Assembly (NCBI RefSeq): GCF_963668085.1
Contig: NZ_OY764059.1
Coordinates: 310,001 to 374,000, forward strand
Origin: an uncultured Ilyobacter sp.
GTDB lineage: Bacteria > Fusobacteriota > Fusobacteriia > Fusobacteriales > Fusobacteriaceae
DNA: 64,000 bases
Reading direction: 5' to 3'
A program made the position numbers and the translations under genes. The notes under the pieces were generated by a model. The model was given only the letters and a program-made list of their open reading frames with translations, was not told where the DNA came from and made no database searches. Positions 8,799 through 18,084 of the stretch are shown here, piece after piece. Each line of letters opens with the position of its first letter. Positions within the stretch are counted from its first letter, which is position 1.

Positions 8799-11486
8799 AT
8801 GATTGGTTCTTTAATGAAAAAAGTATTTGGAACAAAAAATGACAGAGAGATAAAAAGAATAATGAAAATAGTCGACGAAATCAACAATTTAGAACCACAG
8901 TTTGAAGGTTTTTCCGACGAGGAATTAAAAGGTAAGACTGTAGAATTTAGAGAAAGAGTATCAAAGGGTGAGACCCTAGATGATATTTTAGTCGAAGCTT
9001 TTGCAGTGGTTAGGGAAACATCTAAAAGAGTCCTTGGGATGAGACATTATGATGTACAGCTCGTAGGTGGAGTTGTTCTTCACGAAGGTAAAATAACAGA
9101 GATGAAAACTGGAGAGGGTAAGACTCTGGTTGCAACTTGTCCTGTTTATCTGAATGCCCTTGTGGATAATGTACATCTGGTAACGGTAAATGATTATTTG
9201 GCAAAAAGAGACAGGGAACTAATGGGTAGGATCTATGAATTTTTAGGACTTACTTCAGGGGTTATACTAAATGCTATGCCTGTCCCAGAGAGGAAAAAAG
9301 CTTACGAATGTGATATTGTCTATGGTACAAATTCAGAGTTTGGATTTGACTATCTAAGAGATAATATGGTCAGCAAGCTAGAGGATAAAGTGCAGAGAAA
9401 ACTTAACTTCTGTATAGTGGATGAGGTGGATTCGATACTCATAGATGAGGCGAGGACTCCACTGATAATATCTGGACCGGCAGAAGATACGGCAAAATGG
9501 TACAAAATATTCTATCAAGTGTCTCAAATGCTTGTAAGAAGCTATGAAACCGAGACAATAAAAGACCCTAAAAAGAAGAAAGAGATGAATATCCCAGATG
9601 AAAAATGGGGAGATTATGAAGTTGACGAAAAATCACACAACATAACTCTTACAGAAAAGGGAATAAAGAGGATAGAAGAGATAATGAAGATAGACAATCT
9701 CTACTCTCCTGAAAATGTAGAGCTGACACACTATATGAATCAGGCTCTTAGAAGTAAGGAACTTTTTAAAAGAGACAGAGACTACCTCGTGAGAGAGGGA
9801 GAGGTAATAATAATAGATGAATTTACAGGAAGAGCAATGGAGGGAAGAAGATATTCAGATGGTCTCCACCAGGCTCTAGAGGCAAAAGAAGGGGTGACCA
9901 TAGCAGGAGAAAACCAAACTCTGGCAAGTATAACCCTTCAAAATTACTTCAGAATGTATAGCAAACTTTCTGGAATGACTGGTACTGCAGAGACTGAGGC
10001 ATCTGAATTTATGCATACTTACGGATTAGAAGTAGTGGTAATACCTACCAACAAACCTGTTATAAGAAAAGACAATCCAGACCTTGTATATAAAACTCAT
10101 GTAGAAAAAGTCAATGCTATTTTTGACAAGATAGAAGAACTTCACAAAAAAGGACAGCCTGTACTTGTAGGTACAATATCAATATCAAGCTCAGAGATGC
10201 TGTCTAGTCACCTTCAAAAGAGGGGAATACCTCATAATGTACTGAATGCCAAATTCCACGCAAAGGAAGCTGAGATAGTAGCACAGGCTGGAAGATATGG
10301 TGCTGTCACAATAGCTACAAATATGGCAGGTAGAGGTACTGATATCATGCTAGGTGGTAATCCGGAATTTATGGCCCTTGAGGAAGTACCTTCAAGAGAT
10401 GATGAAAGATATGAGGAACTGCTTAAAAAATATAAAATTCAGTGTGAAAATGAAAAACAGAAGGTTCTCGAGGCAGGAGGATTATTTATACTAGGAACTG
10501 AAAGGCATGAATCTAGAAGGATAGACAACCAGCTTAGAGGTAGATCAGGAAGGCAGGGAGATCCCGGAGCTTCTGAATTCTATCTGTCTTTAGAAGATGA
10601 TCTTATGAGGCTATTTGGTTCTGACAGAGTAAAAGCTATGATGGAAAAATTGGGACTTCCAGAGGGAGAGCCTATAACTCATAATATGATAAGTAAAGCA
10701 ATAGCCAACGCACAGAAGAAAGTAGAATCTAGAAACTTTGGTATCAGAAAATCCCTTCTTGAGTTTGACGATGTAATGAACAAACAAAGAGAAGCAATAT
10801 ATAAGAGTAGAAATGATGCTCTGGCCAAAGATGATCTGAAGTCTAATATCGTCGAAATGGTGAAGAGGACCATAGAGAATATTGCAGTGGAAAAACTTGT
10901 AGGAGAATATAAGGAAGACTGGGATATAAATGGGTTTGCAGAGAAAATAAATGACCTATATGAGTATAAAATCGAGGATTTAGAAGAATATAAGGGGCTC
11001 ACTGTAGAGGCTTACAGTGAAAAAATCTATAATGAAGTTATGAAAAAATATAACGAAAGAGAAACTATCTTTGGAAGCGATATGATGAGAAAGCTAGAAA
11101 AATATATGCTTTTCGAAGTTGTAGACTCAAGATGGAGAGAGAATTTAAAAACGTTAGATTCCCTAAGAGAGGGTATATATCTAAGATCTTACGGACAAAA
11201 AGACCCCATTGTAGAGTATAAGCTGCTATCAGGAGAACTTTATCATCAGATGTTGAAGACAATCAATGAAGAGACCACTTCATTCTTGTTTAAGATAAGA
11301 ATAAGAGATGAAGAAGAAGAGCTAGAGATAAAGAGGAAAGAGACTCCTAAAAATGTAAAATACAACGCAGGGGATACTTCTGAGAAAGAAGCAGATAATC
11401 AGAGACACTCAAGCAAAGTGGGGAGAAATGACCTTTGTCCCTGTGGGAGTGGAAAAAAATATAAAAAATGTTGCGGAAGATTATAA
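8799..11486 (+). CDS. secA: Preprotein translocase ATPase SecA
   Basis: This 895-residue protein is the motor that drives unfolded preproteins through SecYEG using ATP. Visible features are the Walker A region [11 protein letters not shown] (~residue 103), the DEAD-like motif [16 protein letters not shown] (~207-222), the preprotein cross-linking domain (~225-370), NBD2 with [10 protein letters not shown] and [10 protein letters not shown], helical scaffold and wing domains, and a C-terminal zinc-binding SEC-C motif [16 protein letters not shown] that contacts SecB or ribosomes. The length is typical. It probably forms a short operon with the lipoprotein gene 25 bp downstream. Confidence 0.98.
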   Translation: MIGSLMKKVFGTKNDREIKRIMKIVDEINNLEPQFEGFSDEELKGKTVEFRERVSKGETLDDILVEAFAVVRETSKRVLGMRHYDVQLVGGVVLHEGKITEMKTGEGKTLVATCPVYLNALVDNVHLVTVNDYLAKRDRELMGRIYEFLGLTSGVILNAMPVPERKKAYECDIVYGTNSEFGFDYLRDNMVSKLEDKVQRKLNFCIVDEVDSILIDEARTPLIISGPAEDTAKWYKIFYQVSQMLVRSYETETIKDPKKKKEMNIPDEKWGDYEVDEKSHNITLTEKGIKRIEEIMKIDNLYSPENVELTHYMNQALRSKELFKRDRDYLVREGEVIIIDEFTGRAMEGRRYSDGLHQALEAKEGVTIAGENQTLASITLQNYFRMYSKLSGMTGTAETEASEFMHTYGLEVVVIPTNKPVIRKDNPDLVYKTHVEKVNAIFDKIEELHKKGQPVLVGTISISSSEMLSSHLQKRGIPHNVLNAKFHAKEAEIVAQAGRYGAVTIATNMAGRGTDIMLGGNPEFMALEEVPSRDDERYEELLKKYKIQCENEKQKVLEAGGLFILGTERHESRRIDNQLRGRSGRQGDPGASEFYLSLEDDLMRLFGSDRVKAMMEKLGLPEGEPITHNMISKAIANAQKKVESRNFGIRKSLLEFDDVMNKQREAIYKSRNDALAKDDLKSNIVEMVKRTIENIAVEKLVGEYKEDWDINGFAEKINDLYEYKIEDLEEYKGLTVEAYSEKIYNEVMKKYNERETIFGSDMMRKLEKYMLFEVVDSRWRENLKTLDSLREGIYLRSYGQKDPIVEYKLLSGELYHQMLKTINEETTSFLFKIRIRDEEEELEIKRKETPKNVKYNAGDTSEKEADNQRHSSKVGRNDLCPCGSGKKYKKCCGRL

Positions 11487-11511
11487 TAACTACTATGGAG
11501 GATAAAAAGGT

Positions 11512-12246
11512 ATGAAAAAACTATTATTTTTACCGGTATTACTTATAATGGTATCTTGCAGCTCTATTTTTGCACCTAAAACTGATCTTGTAGAAAAATA
11601 CAGTGTGGACAAGGAAGCTGTTAAAAACTGGGATAAAACAATAAGTGAAACAGTAAAAGGTGAGGCTCTTATAGAGGACTGGTATGGAAACGAAGAACCT
11701 ATCTTTTATTTGAGAAAATCAGGTATTATGAAGGAGAAAGAATATAATTTTCTTACTTCTCTAAAAAAGAAAGAGGCTATAACTCAAGAGGACAAAGAAG
11801 AATTTAACACTCTACTAAACAAATATAACAAAAAACTTAAAAGAGAATTTTGGCTGAAAGATGAAAATCTAAAAGATCCTAAGGGACTTGCGGAAAAAAT
11901 AGTTAAAGAGGCTAATTTAAGGATGAAGAATCCTTCAAACTATATTTTAGAGAATGTAGCCACAGGAAAAGAAAAAGATCTTTTATCTTCTTATGCAAAG
12001 AAGAAAGACCTTACGGAAAAAGAGAGTAAGAAACTTAGAAAGATTCTCAATTCTTTCTTGAAGAGAGAAGAGTTTTTCATGGCAGAAAACTGGTATAACA
12101 GAGAGATATCTTCTAGATTAATGGAGATAGTTGAAATCTCTCAAAAAGATAAGGTTTCTAAGTTAGAGAGAAACAATATAAATGCAAAGGCACTTTATAT
12201 TGCTTATCCAGAGTATTTTTCAGAACTGGAAAAATGGAAAGATTAA
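11512..12246 (+). CDS. Predicted lipoprotein of unknown function
   Basis: The 244-residue product has a lipoprotein signal peptide with lipobox LIMVSC (Cys16), so it should be lipid-anchored at the inner or outer membrane. The mature part is very rich in Lys and Glu, lacks further hydrophobic segments and is predicted to be largely helical. Three segments look alike (GIMKEKEYNFLTSLKKKEAIT, KEKDLLSSYAKKKDLTEKE, DKVSKLERNN), hinting at degenerate internal repeats. No known family was recognised. It follows secA by 25 bp and is closed by a terminator at 12253. Confidence 0.75.
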   Translation: MKKLLFLPVLLIMVSCSSIFAPKTDLVEKYSVDKEAVKNWDKTISETVKGEALIEDWYGNEEPIFYLRKSGIMKEKEYNFLTSLKKKEAITQEDKEEFNTLLNKYNKKLKREFWLKDENLKDPKGLAEKIVKEANLRMKNPSNYILENVATGKEKDLLSSYAKKKDLTEKESKKLRKILNSFLKREEFFMAENWYNREISSRLMEIVEISQKDKVSKLERNNINAKALYIAYPEYFSELEKWKD

Positions 12247-12252
12247 TGTATA

Positions 12253-12280
12253 GACCGGGCAGTGAAAAGCCCGGTCTTTT
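12253..12280 (+). terminator. Terminator of the secA-lipoprotein unit
   Basis: A perfect 8-bp GC-rich stem (GACCGGGC/GCCCGGTC) with an 8-nt loop is followed by TTTT. Confidence 0.9.
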
Positions 12281-12338
12281 CATATGTTTATAAAGCAGAA
12301 ACTCTTTGCATTTAAATTGTTGAAGATACCGATTAAAA

Positions 12339-12367
12339 TTGAAATTTTCTCTTGGCTGAATTATAAT
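12339..12367 (+). promoter_or_regulatory. Promoter for the CWC/PHP/Rcl genes
   Basis: TTGAAA (12339-12344) and TATAAT (12362-12367) are exactly 17 bp apart, 32 bp before the GTG start of the next gene. Confidence 0.7.
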
Positions 12368-12399
12368 AAAGAGATAGATTTGGCTTAATGGAGGTAATT

Positions 12400-12597
12400 G
12401 TGAAAAACAAAAACGGCATATGTCCACTTTGTGGAAAAGAGAATAACTGTGCTATGGCTACAGGAGCGGATCCTCATAGCTGTTGGTGCATGAGTCTAAA
12501 AGTTCCCGAGGAACTTTTGGAGAGAATACCAAAAGAGATAAGAGGAAAAGCCTGTGTCTGTAAAGAATGCGTGGAAAAATATTTGAATGAAAAATAG
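12400..12597 (+). CDS. Small cysteine-rich CWC-type protein
   Basis: This 65-residue protein begins at GTG 12400, five bases after GGAGG; the upstream ATG at 12388 overlaps that site and is less likely. It has eight cysteines in the arrangement CPLCG, NNC, HSCWC and CVCKEC. The Cys-Trp-Cys triplet marks the cysteine-rich CWC family, presumed to bind zinc but without an assigned function. It is the first gene of a probable three-gene operon with the PHP and Rcl-like genes. Confidence 0.75.
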   Translation: MKNKNGICPLCGKENNCAMATGADPHSCWCMSLKVPEELLERIPKEIRGKACVCKECVEKYLNEK

Positions 12598-12607
12598 GAG
12601 GACTGAC

Positions 12608-13444
12608 ATGGTAGATATGCATCTGCATACAACCGCCTCAGATGGTGCTCTGTCCCCAACAGAACTCGTAGAAAAGGCCTATGAAAAGGGGATTAAGGTT
12701 TTATCTATAACAGATCATGATACTGTAGACGGTTTGGAAGAGGGAAGAAAAAGAGCTCGTGAGCTAGGTATTGAATTTATAAATGGAATCGAAATATCCT
12801 GTGACTGGCTGGGAAAAGAGGTTCATATTTTAGGATATTTTATAAATTGTGATGATGAAAAATTTCAGAGTGAAATAAAGGCGTTGAGAGATATAAGGGA
12901 AAAGAGAAATGAAAAAATGCTGGAAAAACTGGAGAAAAACGGGATATACATAACACTGGAGGAACTTCAGGAAGAAGCAAAGGGAGATATACTCAGCAGG
13001 TCTCACATGGCTAACATAATAATGAGAAAAGGTTATGCATACTCAAAAAAAGAGGCATTTTCAAGATACCTGGGACAGCATGGGATAGCCTATGTTCCTA
13101 AAAGCAACCTCACTCCTGACAGAGCTGTAAGAATAATAAAAGAAAACGGAGGCCTGGTGTCTCTGGCACATCCAAAATTAATAACAAGAGACAGAGGTCA
13201 GATACTTAAAATAGTAAACGGTCTGAAAAAAGAGGGGCTAGATGCACTAGAGGCGTATCACGGTAAATTTGAAATAAATGATGTGAAGTATTATATTGAG
13301 CTTGCTAAGGAGACTGGACTTTTATGGACAGGAGGTTCTGATTTTCACGGGAATGAAAGAGATGTAATAGAGATAGGTGACGGAGAAGTACCTATGTATG
13401 TATATGAGTCTCTTTTGATTTATTATGAAGGGGGAAGAATATGA
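12608..13444 (+). CDS. PHP-domain phosphoesterase (YciV/TrpH-like)
   Basis: The start is the ATG at 12608, eight bases after GGAGG, which puts the metal motif at once (MVDMHLHTTASDGALSP). The 278-residue protein has the PHP signatures HLHTTASDG, ITDHDTVDG, EISCDW, LAHPKL and GSDFHG, which together bind three metal ions. Family members such as E. coli RNase AM (YciV) act on 5' ends of RNA and on 3',5'-nucleoside bisphosphates. Its ATG-TGA region overlaps the next gene by 4 bp, indicating translational coupling. The exact substrate is inferred. Confidence 0.88.
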   Translation: MVDMHLHTTASDGALSPTELVEKAYEKGIKVLSITDHDTVDGLEEGRKRARELGIEFINGIEISCDWLGKEVHILGYFINCDDEKFQSEIKALRDIREKRNEKMLEKLEKNGIYITLEELQEEAKGDILSRSHMANIIMRKGYAYSKKEAFSRYLGQHGIAYVPKSNLTPDRAVRIIKENGGLVSLAHPKLITRDRGQILKIVNGLKKEGLDALEAYHGKFEINDVKYYIELAKETGLLWTGGSDFHGNERDVIEIGDGEVPMYVYESLLIYYEGGRI

Positions 13445-13860
13445 AAAAGATATATTTTGCAGGATCTATAAGAGGTGGCAGGGAAAACATGGAAATTTAT
13501 GCTGAGTTAATAGAATTCCTAAGTAATTACGGAACTGTTCTCACTGAGCATGTGGGCTATAAAGACTTAGAGGAGACATTTGAGAGTGAAAAATCAGACT
13601 TTGCAATATATGACCAGGATATAGCCTGGCTCAGAGAGTGTGACTTGGTAGTGGCAGAGGTATCACAGCCTTCTATAGGGGTGGGATATGAGATAGGTAT
13701 TGCCGAGTCCCTGGGGAAAAAAATACTGTGTCTTTATAATGAAGAAGCTCCTAAAAGGTTATCTGCTATGCTTGCAGGTAATGAAAAAATATCCACTTGT
13801 TTTTATAACTCCATAGAGCATGCCAAAAGGTGTATGGGAGAGGCCTTAAAAAACCTTTAA
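13441..13860 (+). CDS. Rcl/DNPH1-like nucleoside deoxyribosyltransferase-fold hydrolase
   Basis: The 139-residue protein has the nucleoside 2-deoxyribosyltransferase fold: FAGSIRGGRE at the N-terminus, then YDQDIAWLRECDLVVAEVSQPSIGVGYEIG with a central acid-rich active site. The GSIRGGRE loop and the TEHV segment resemble Rcl/DNPH1, which splits deoxynucleoside monophosphates into base and deoxyribose phosphate, including 5-hydroxymethyl-dUMP. A role in nucleotide-pool sanitation fits its coupling to the PHP phosphoesterase gene. A transferase activity cannot be excluded. Confidence 0.82.
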   Translation: MKKIYFAGSIRGGRENMEIYAELIEFLSNYGTVLTEHVGYKDLEETFESEKSDFAIYDQDIAWLRECDLVVAEVSQPSIGVGYEIGIAESLGKKILCLYNEEAPKRLSAMLAGNEKISTCFYNSIEHAKRCMGEALKNL

Positions 13861-13863
13861 AAA

Positions 13864-13892
13864 TTGAAATATAAGGTGAAAAGTGATAAAAT
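13864..13892 (+). promoter_or_regulatory. hldD promoter
   Basis: TTGAAA (13864-13869), a 17-bp spacer ending in GTGA, and TAAAAT (13887-13892). This is the same layout as the hslO promoter. Confidence 0.65.
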
Positions 13893-13933
13893 AAAATCGA
13901 CGATCTGGAAATAAATAATACAGGAGGATATAT

Positions 13934-14932
13934 ATGATTCTAGTTACTGGAGCCGCTGGATTTATAGGGAGTGCCCTTGTCTGGAAGCTCAATGAAGAGG
14001 GGATAAATGACATAGTTGTATCTGATAAATTGAGAACAGAAGATAAATGGCTGAACCTAAGAAAAAGGGATTATGCTGACTGGGTAGACAGAGATGAACT
14101 CTTTGACTGGCTGTCTGTTTATGAAAATGCTCGTAAACTAACTGCAGTAGTGCATATGGGTGCCTGCTCTGCAACAACAGAACAAGATGGAGATTTCCTA
14201 ATGAAGAATAACTACGAGTTTTCAAAAAAATTATGGGAATTTTGTACAAACAGAAATATAAAGTATATTTATGCCTCTTCTGCTGCCACTTATGGGGTAG
14301 GAGAACAGGGATATAATGATGATGTATCCTCTGAAGAATTAAAGAAGCTCATGCCGTTAAATAAGTATGGATATTCTAAAAAATATTTTGATGACTGGGC
14401 CTTTAAACAAGAGGAAACACCCAAGGAATGGATAGGCCTTAAGTTCTTTAATGTATACGGTCCTCAGGAATATCATAAAGGAAGGATGGCTTCTCTGGTA
14501 TTTCATGCCTTTAATCAGTATAAAGAAAATAACATCGTAAAACTTTTTAAATCTCATAAAGAGGGATATGAAGATGGTTGGCAGCTGAGAGACTTTGTAT
14601 ATATAAAAGACGTGGTAAATGTAATAAAATTCTTCATAGACAATGATACAAAATCCGGAGTATACAACCTAGGAACTGGAAAAGCTAGAAGTTTTTATGA
14701 ACTGGCATTGAATACAGTGAGAGCCGCAGAAGATGATTATGAAATAAAGGGCGAAGATGTAATAGAATTTATACCTATGCCTGAAGATTTGAGAGGTCGA
14801 TATCAGTATTTTACCCAGGCTGAAATGAGTAAACTCAAAAAGGTTGGTTATACTAAAGAGTTCCATACCCTCGAAGAGGGAGTCAAGGATTATGTACAAA
14901 ATTATCTGGTGAAAGAAGACTCGTATCTATAG
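13934..14932 (+). CDS. hldD: ADP-L-glycero-D-manno-heptose 6-epimerase
   Basis: The 332-residue protein is an extended short-chain dehydrogenase family epimerase that makes ADP-L-glycero-D-manno-heptose for the LPS inner core. The NAD(P)-binding motif GAAGFIGS (~7-14), the ACSATTEQDGDFLMKNNYE segment typical of HldD, the catalytic SSAATYG and YGYSKK elements, and FFNVYGPQEYHKG are visible. Length is close to that of E. coli HldD (310). It shows that this cell makes heptose-containing LPS. It follows AGGAGG and is followed within 15 bp by uppP. Confidence 0.94.
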   Translation: MILVTGAAGFIGSALVWKLNEEGINDIVVSDKLRTEDKWLNLRKRDYADWVDRDELFDWLSVYENARKLTAVVHMGACSATTEQDGDFLMKNNYEFSKKLWEFCTNRNIKYIYASSAATYGVGEQGYNDDVSSEELKKLMPLNKYGYSKKYFDDWAFKQEETPKEWIGLKFFNVYGPQEYHKGRMASLVFHAFNQYKENNIVKLFKSHKEGYEDGWQLRDFVYIKDVVNVIKFFIDNDTKSGVYNLGTGKARSFYELALNTVRAAEDDYEIKGEDVIEFIPMPEDLRGRYQYFTQAEMSKLKKVGYTKEFHTLEEGVKDYVQNYLVKEDSYL

Positions 14933-14946
14933 GGGGATAAAATAAC

Positions 14947-15750
14947 TTGAATTCATTATTGATTGTAATTATACTTGGAATAGTAGAAGGTCTGACGGAA
15001 TTTATACCTGTTAGCAGCACCGGTCATATGATTCTCGTAGAACAGTTTATAAATACTCCACATCTATCAAAAAATTTCATGGATACTTTTCTAATAATAG
15101 TGCAGCTAGGAGCCATACTAGCAGTTGTTATAATATTTTGGAAGGATATCAGTCCCTTTGTAAAGGACAGGAAAGAGGTTGGAGAGAAGATTACTCTCTG
15201 GAGTAAAATAGCTGTAGGGGTTCTTCCTGCTGCAGTTTTAGGTCTTCTTCTAGATGACTATATATCTGAATATTTTTTTGGGAATGTGGTAATAGTATCT
15301 GTAATGCTTATATTATACGGAATTATTTTCATGAAGGAAAAGAAGTTTGAAAAGGAAGAATGTATAGAGGATATAAGAAAGTTAACTTATAAGACAGCTT
15401 TCCTTGTAGGATGTTTTCAGTGCTTGGCCATGATTCCAGGAACTTCTAGATCAGGAGTGACTATAATCGGGGGTATAATTTTGGGGCTTTCTAGAGGAGT
15501 TGCTGCAGAGTATTCTTTTTTTCTTGCCATTCCAATAATGGCAGGGGCAACTCTGCTCAAGGTTCTGAAAAACGGTCTTGATTTTTCTCCTGAAGAGTGG
15601 AAACTCACATTTGTAGGAACTGCCGTCTCTTTTTTCGTGGCTTATATTGTTATAAAATGGTTTATGTCCTATATAAAAAGCAGGGATTTTAAGATATTTG
15701 GTGTATACAGAATTGTACTGGGAATCCTGGTATTGATCAGTATTTTTTAA
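14947..15750 (+). CDS. uppP: Undecaprenyl-diphosphatase UppP (BacA)
   Basis: The 267-residue, multi-pass inner-membrane protein dephosphorylates undecaprenyl diphosphate and so recycles the lipid carrier for cell-wall and LPS synthesis. The two signature segments are present: EGLTEFIPVSSTGHM (~13-27) and PGTSRSGVTI (~163-172), which carry catalytic Glu, Ser, His and Arg residues. It starts with TTG after GGGGG. Its place directly behind hldD makes an envelope-biogenesis pair. Confidence 0.95.
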   Translation: MNSLLIVIILGIVEGLTEFIPVSSTGHMILVEQFINTPHLSKNFMDTFLIIVQLGAILAVVIIFWKDISPFVKDRKEVGEKITLWSKIAVGVLPAAVLGLLLDDYISEYFFGNVVIVSVMLILYGIIFMKEKKFEKEECIEDIRKLTYKTAFLVGCFQCLAMIPGTSRSGVTIIGGIILGLSRGVAAEYSFFLAIPIMAGATLLKVLKNGLDFSPEEWKLTFVGTAVSFFVAYIVIKWFMSYIKSRDFKIFGVYRIVLGILVLISIF

Positions 15751-15780
15751 ACAAGGAATAAAATTCCTTGTTTAATTTTT
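15749..15780 (+). terminator. Terminator of hldD-uppP
   Basis: A perfect 10-bp stem (AAACAAGGAA/TTCCTTGTTT) with a 5-nt loop is followed by AATTTTT. It begins inside the uppP stop codon. Confidence 0.85.
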
Positions 15781-15798
15781 ATAAGGGGGGGAGAAATT

Positions 15799-16848
15799 AT
15801 GAACATAACAGACATACTAGTTGCAGCAAAGGAAGCAGAGGCATCTGATATCCACCTAGTGGCAGGGAAACCGCCTACATTTAGAATCCACGGAGTTTTG
15901 GAAGATATGCCTGGCTGTGAGGAAAAACTTATGCCCTTGGCTGTAAAAGAACTCGCCTACTCAATATTAAATGAGGATCAAGAAAAAAGTTTTGAAAAAA
16001 ATAAGGAGTTAGATTTTTCATTTGGGATATCAGGAGTGGGAAGATATAGGGTAAATGTCCATGTGCAGAGAGGAACCATAGGAGTTTCAATAAGATCACT
16101 TAGTACAGAGATACCTGATTTCTCAAAACTAGGTCTTCCTGAAGTTGTAAGAAGCTTTACAGAATATGAAAATGGACTGATACTTGTAACAGGTCCTACT
16201 GGAAGCGGTAAATCTACTACATTGGCATCTTTGATAGATAAAATAAACAAAGAAAAGGCTCATCATATAATAACTGTAGAGGATCCTATAGAATATCTTC
16301 ATAGTCATAAAAGAGCCCTTGTAGAACAGAGGGAGTTAAAGTCTGATACAGAAAGTTTTTCTACAGCTCTTAAATACGCCCTGAGACAGGACCCTGATGT
16401 AATTCTTATAGGTGAGATGAGAGACCTTGAGACTATAACAGCTGCCCTTACAGCAGCAGAAACCGGTCACCTTGTATTTGGTACCCTGCACACAAACAGT
16501 GCGGCAAAAACAATAGACAGGATAATAGATGTATTTCCTATGGATCAGCAGTCTCAGATAAGAATACAGCTGTCTACTTCACTAAGGGCGGTATTGGCTC
16601 AGCAGCTTGTTCCTTCTACGGATCATAAGAGAAAAGTGGCCTGTGAAATAATGGTGGGAACCCCTGCCATAGGAAACCTGATAAGAGAAAATAAAACATA
16701 TCAGATACCTTCAATGATAGAAACTGGTATGAGACACGGAATGATAAGCATGGATGCTTTTTTGGAAAAACTTCTTAAACAAGGTAAAATAACTACACAG
16801 GAATTTGAAAAAAGATCCAGTGTCAAAAAAAATAAAATTGATCTATAG
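15799..16848 (+). CDS. pilT: Type IV pilus retraction ATPase PilT
   Basis: The 349-residue hexameric ATPase powers pilus retraction (twitching, DNA uptake). Visible are an N-terminal PAS-like domain (ASDIHLVAGKPPTFRIHG), Walker A GPTGSGKST (~131-139), the Asp box, the Walker B region LRQDPDVILIGEMRD and the His box GHLVFGTLHTNSA. The C-terminal motif near GNLIRENKTYQIPSMIETG resembles the AIRNLIRE signature of PilT rather than PilB. It heads an operon with pilC ten bases downstream; no prepilin gene lies nearby. Confidence 0.94.
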   Translation: MNITDILVAAKEAEASDIHLVAGKPPTFRIHGVLEDMPGCEEKLMPLAVKELAYSILNEDQEKSFEKNKELDFSFGISGVGRYRVNVHVQRGTIGVSIRSLSTEIPDFSKLGLPEVVRSFTEYENGLILVTGPTGSGKSTTLASLIDKINKEKAHHIITVEDPIEYLHSHKRALVEQRELKSDTESFSTALKYALRQDPDVILIGEMRDLETITAALTAAETGHLVFGTLHTNSAAKTIDRIIDVFPMDQQSQIRIQLSTSLRAVLAQQLVPSTDHKRKVACEIMVGTPAIGNLIRENKTYQIPSMIETGMRHGMISMDAFLEKLLKQGKITTQEFEKRSSVKKNKIDL

Positions 16849-16858
16849 GTGATGAATT

Positions 16859-18067
16859 GTGCCAAAATATAAATATAGAGCCAGGGATAAAAACGGAGAT
16901 CTCATTGACGGAGAGATGGAAGCAGCTAATGAATCAGAGCTGAATTTAGAGTTAGATAATCTAGGACAGTTTCTGATAAAAGTAGAAAAGCCAGATGCAA
17001 TACTAGGCGGAGACATATTGGCCCCTTTTAAAAAGGTAAAAATAAAAGAGATGACTCAATTTACAACTGAACTGTCAACTCTTATAGAAGCTGGGATATC
17101 AATAGTCTCAGCTCTTGAAATAGAGGTGAAACAGCTAAAGGAAGGGGTCTTGAGAGACGCCATTTCAAAGGCTATAGAGGAGATCAAGAGAGGACAAAGT
17201 TTTTCTGATGCCCTATCAAAACATCCTAAGGTCTTTAAGAAGATATACACTGGACTTGTAAAATCGGGAGAGGTTTCAGGACAATTGGACAACATACTGC
17301 TAGATCTTGCAAAGTATCTGGATGTGAGCTACAAGAATAGATCAAAGGTAAAATCAGCAATTATTTATCCCTGCGTAATGTTTGTAGTGGCACTGGCGGT
17401 ATCTGTGTTTCTGTTGATAGTTGTACTGCCTAGCTTTGTGTCTGTATTTGAAAATTCAGGGGTGGAACTTCCGCTTCCTACAAGGCTGCTATTAAATCTT
17501 TCTCTCTTTATGAAGACCAAGTGGTACTTAATGCTAGGTGGACTCGCCTTTGTCATAGCATCAATACGTCTCTGGTATACTACTGCCGAGGGAAGATACA
17601 TTATAGATGGATATAAACTGAAAGCCCCTATATTCGGGAGTCTTATGAAAAAATCAGTGGTGTCAAGATTTACCAGGACTTTTGGGGCTCTCATGAAGAG
17701 TTCTGTCCCTATGCTTCACGCCTTGGATATTCTAAAGGAAAGTATAGAAAATGCCGTGGTAGAAGAGGTAGTGGACAAGATGAAAGTGGTGGTAAGTGAA
17801 GGTGGAAAGGTCTCTAAAGAGCTAGAGGAAAGCGAGTACTTTCCGGCGATGGTTGCAAGGATGGTTTCTGTAGGTGAAAATACAGGTGAACTAGATAAAA
17901 TGTTGCTAAAGATATCCGACCATTATGATAATGAGCTAGAAAATGATATAAAAGGGCTGACTTCAATTATCGAACCTATTCTCATAGTTTTTATGGGTAT
18001 AGTAGTTGGAAGTATAGTTTTGGCTGTGATGCTTCCTATGTTTGATATGATAAAGCTTGTGAAATAG
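16859..18067 (+). CDS. pilC: Type IV pilus inner-membrane platform protein PilC (GspF family)
   Basis: The 402-residue protein contains two T2SF/GspF domains (residues ~70-190 and ~275-395), each followed by hydrophobic membrane segments (VMFVVALAVSVFLLIVVLPSF and ILIVFMGIVVGSIVLAVMLPMF). It anchors the pilus ATPases to the inner membrane. The start is GTG 16859, preceded by AGGTGA. It directly follows pilT, and only 17 bp separate it from hemZ, so the operon appears to run on into unrelated functions. Confidence 0.92.
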   Translation: MPKYKYRARDKNGDLIDGEMEAANESELNLELDNLGQFLIKVEKPDAILGGDILAPFKKVKIKEMTQFTTELSTLIEAGISIVSALEIEVKQLKEGVLRDAISKAIEEIKRGQSFSDALSKHPKVFKKIYTGLVKSGEVSGQLDNILLDLAKYLDVSYKNRSKVKSAIIYPCVMFVVALAVSVFLLIVVLPSFVSVFENSGVELPLPTRLLLNLSLFMKTKWYLMLGGLAFVIASIRLWYTTAEGRYIIDGYKLKAPIFGSLMKKSVVSRFTRTFGALMKSSVPMLHALDILKESIENAVVEEVVDKMKVVVSEGGKVSKELEESEYFPAMVARMVSVGENTGELDKMLLKISDHYDNELENDIKGLTSIIEPILIVFMGIVVGSIVLAVMLPMFDMIKLVK

Positions 18068-18084
18068 AAACCGGAGGTTAGAGT